The notes beneath the pieces were generated by a model that saw only the letters and a list, made by a program, of their open reading frames with translations, did no database searches and was not told where the DNA came from. Positions 57,301 to 60,627 of a DNA stretch of 64,000 nucleotides are shown here, piece by piece. Where the stretch lies: contig CM077649.1 in NCBI GenBank assembly GCA_039707465.1, forward strand, positions 11,530,501 through 11,594,500, in the 5' to 3' direction. The stretch comes from Rhabdophis nuchalis (taxonomy: Eukaryota; Chordata; Lepidosauria; Squamata; Natricidae). Within the stretch, counting starts at the first letter, position 1. Each line of letters opens with the position of its first letter. Made by a program: the position numbers and the translations under genes.

Positions 57301-60300
57301 GGCAGTAATTGCTTCAAAAGGGGCCCAAGCCAAGTACTGAGTACATATGCATGCTTATACTTTTCAGAGGTCCGATATTGTTCTATGTACAATCCTTGTT
57401 TTATTGATTGCATGTAATATTCTAATTTTCTGAGATTGTGGATTTGGGGTTTTCATGAGCTGTAAGCCATAATCATCACAATTATGACAAATCACGGCTT
57501 GAACTATCTTGCTTTGCATGTAATGAGTCTTATCTCATATATTAGTTTCACCTTTTAAGTTGCATTACTGAAATAAATGAACTTTTGCACGATATTCTAA
57601 TTTTTTGAGTTTCGCCTATATTTAAGAGCAAAGATTTAAAAATATTTTTGATAAGTAATTCTTTGTTTTCTTCTGCTATATTTGCCAGATATTTTGTCAG
57701 TTATTTTCTGTGTAGACTTTAGCATACTCTTAGAAAATAAGGCTTATTTTTTAGCTGTCAATATCTGATAGCTGGCTGATTTGGGTGAATCTCTTATTCT
57801 CTCTCTCTTAGTGGTTGTGATTATCTTCCCCACATCCCTTTTCTTTTTCTCCCTTTCTTCTTGGTGGCATGACAGGTATATGAACTTACATTATTTCTTG
57901 CTTCTATTTACTTATTTTTTAAAAAAAATATGTTATGTAATTTTTAATATTTAATTTAAGGAAACTAATTACAACATATTTCTCTTCAGTTAACAATCAG
58001 TATTTTGTTCTGTAGCTGGTTTTGTGTTGTGTAAGAGCACATTAAACTCTTTCAAAAATAATTTTTTGGCCTAAGTTATATTCTGTAATAATAAACTTCA
58101 TACTGATTGATCTTTTAACTAATTTTATTTTAAGGTCTCTGTTCCTCCTGGGGCTTTGGATTGTTGGGTCTTCTTAAGCTGCCTTGAAGTTTTGCAAAGA
58201 ATAGAAGGTTGTTGTGATCGGTCTCAAATTGATTCTAATATTTCCCACACAGTTGGATTATGGAGTTATGCCACTGAAAAGGTGAGCAGAAGTAAAACTG
58301 TGACCAAAAAAAAAATCACATTTAAAATAGATTTAGAATAGAAAGTATTCTATAATTTCTGTTAAAATCAAGATGTCTTTAATTAAAAATATTACTCTAA
58401 ATAACATTTTACTTTTGCAGCATTAAAGTTTTACTGATGCAATAATATGGTAATATATGAAATAGCAGAATATCTTATTTTCTTCAAATCACATTGTATC
58501 ATCAGAATATATTTAGATGGCTATAGTTCAAGCTAGTGCATCTAACTTCATCTATCCAGTTGGCAACTTATTTTCTCTATGAAAACTCTCACACACAAAC
58601 TCTATCTTGATGATTATATACTAGATTATAAATGCTAGCTACTTTATCAATATGGCATTCTTTTCTATAAGTCATGTGCTGGGTCCTCTATGTACAATCC
58701 AGTGTGTATGGAAACCAATTGTGCCAATTGTGGAGTTATGCAAATATATATGTAATTTCCTAATTATATCTTATAAATATCACTCTTGCAAGTTGCTTAT
58801 ATATAGTCTTTTGAAAAAATAAATTTGTTTTTCTGAGTTTGCAAAATAGAGTTTTGCACATCTTAGCTTAGTAAATTCCAGACTGGTGGGAGCAGAACAG
58901 TTAACTATGTTAAAATATTAAGACGCAGATTTAAATTTTGTTATCTTTTATCGAAACTTGTCAGTATCCATCTTCTAAATTTTAACAAAAACTTCTAGAT
59001 CTTTTTTACTATACACTATTAACATAAAATGAAGTTACTTCATGTTTATAATTCTCTTACAGTTGAAATCTTTGGGGTACTTATGTGGACTTGTGTCAGA
59101 AAAAGGTCCCAATTCAGAAGATCTTAACAGAACAGTTGATCTTCTGGCAGGTCTTGGAGCCGAGCGTCCTGAAACAGGTAATCAAGATATCTGCTTATTG
59201 ATGCTTTTCAAATAATAATTGATATTAGAATCAGACATTGATGTCCAGTCCATTCGGCAGTCTTTCTTTGGCCATACAAAGGAATTGAAAGCCAAATCTG
59301 ATATGAATGTAAAAACCATCTTTAGCTTTCTACGTATAATAGCTGGTGGCAGGTTTCTTTCTTTGCAAATAGAGCATGGCTTTTCGTTGCAGAGATGCTA
59401 GTGAATATTCCCCTTTAATGGAGGCTGTAGTATTATAGCTACATCTGAATTTCCTCCATCCATCCATTGATCGTGAGAATTAAAATTGAAATCCTTAGCA
59501 GAACACTTAGTGAAGAGCTGTGGATGATGCTTTTGAATCTTATGTTTTTATTACGTTCTGTTTTGTTTCTGAAGCCAATACAGCACAGTCTCCTTATAAG
59601 AAACTCAAAGAAGCTTTATCATCCGTAGAAGCTTTTGAAAAGCATTATTTGGTAAGGATTGTTTATGTATTTATATATTTATAATATATGTTGAGGATGG
59701 CTAACTACCATATTTTCGGAGTATAAGACGCACCTTTTTGCCTCAAAAAAGAGGCTGAAAATCTGGGTGCGTCTTATACACCAAATACAGCAATTTTTTT
59801 TGCCTCCTGAAGCCCCACCTCCTTCAACAAAATGGCTATGGATAGCCTTATGGAGGCTTTGCAGAGAGCTCCTGAGGGCTGGGGAGGGCAGAAATGTGCA
59901 AAAAATGGGCCGTTCCCCCCCCCCCAGTCCCCAGCAGCACTCTATAAGCCTCCATAAGGCTATGCATGCACTTTTTTTTTTGACAAAAAACAGACTCGTT
60001 TTTACGAAAACAGCCTGTTTTTTGCTCGTTTTTGCCCCTCCCTCCCCAGGAGCACTCTGCAAGCCCCCTCTCCCTTAAGGCTATTTGTGCCTTTTATTTA
60101 TTTCAAAACGGGCCATTTGAAAAAGGGGCCATTTTGGGGAGGTTTTGCAGAGTGCAAAAACCTTTTTTTTCCTTTTAGAAAGTTCTTTAACTGATTGATG
60201 AGAATTACATTGATCAAGTGCTGGGCCAGCAGAAACACCTACCTATCTACTGTATTTCTCTCTGTCTCTATTTCTCTATTTCCCTTTATCTACCTACCTA

Positions 60301-60577
60301 CCTACCTACCTTCTCTCTCTCACTCTCTCTCTCCTTACCTACCTACTGTATTTCTTTATCGCTATCGCTTTCTATTTCTCTCTCTATCCCTCTACTTACC
60401 TACCCACACACACACACACTCTCTCTCTCTCCCTACCTACTGTATTTTTCTATCTCTCTCTATTTCTCTCTCTCTATCCCTCTACCTACCTATCTACACT
60501 CTCTCTCTCCCTACCTACCTTCTGAATTTTTCTCTCTCTATTTCTCTCTATCCCTTTATCTACCTACCTACCTTTTC

Positions 60578-60627
<50 letters not shown>

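Larger units (their letters stand above)
55500..57618 (+). mobile_element. Tc1-type DNA transposon (fish-like family) with L2 insertion
   Basis: The TIRs are CAGGTGAAACTCGAAAAATT and AATTTTTTGAGTTTCGCCT, flanked by TA. Sub-terminal repeats ATGAGATAGACTCATTGCAT / CATGTAATGAGTCTTATCTC also mirror each other. An L2 3' end (55546-56125) sits in the left arm. The TIR and transposase resemble a Tc1 family I recall from teleosts. Confidence 0.92.
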
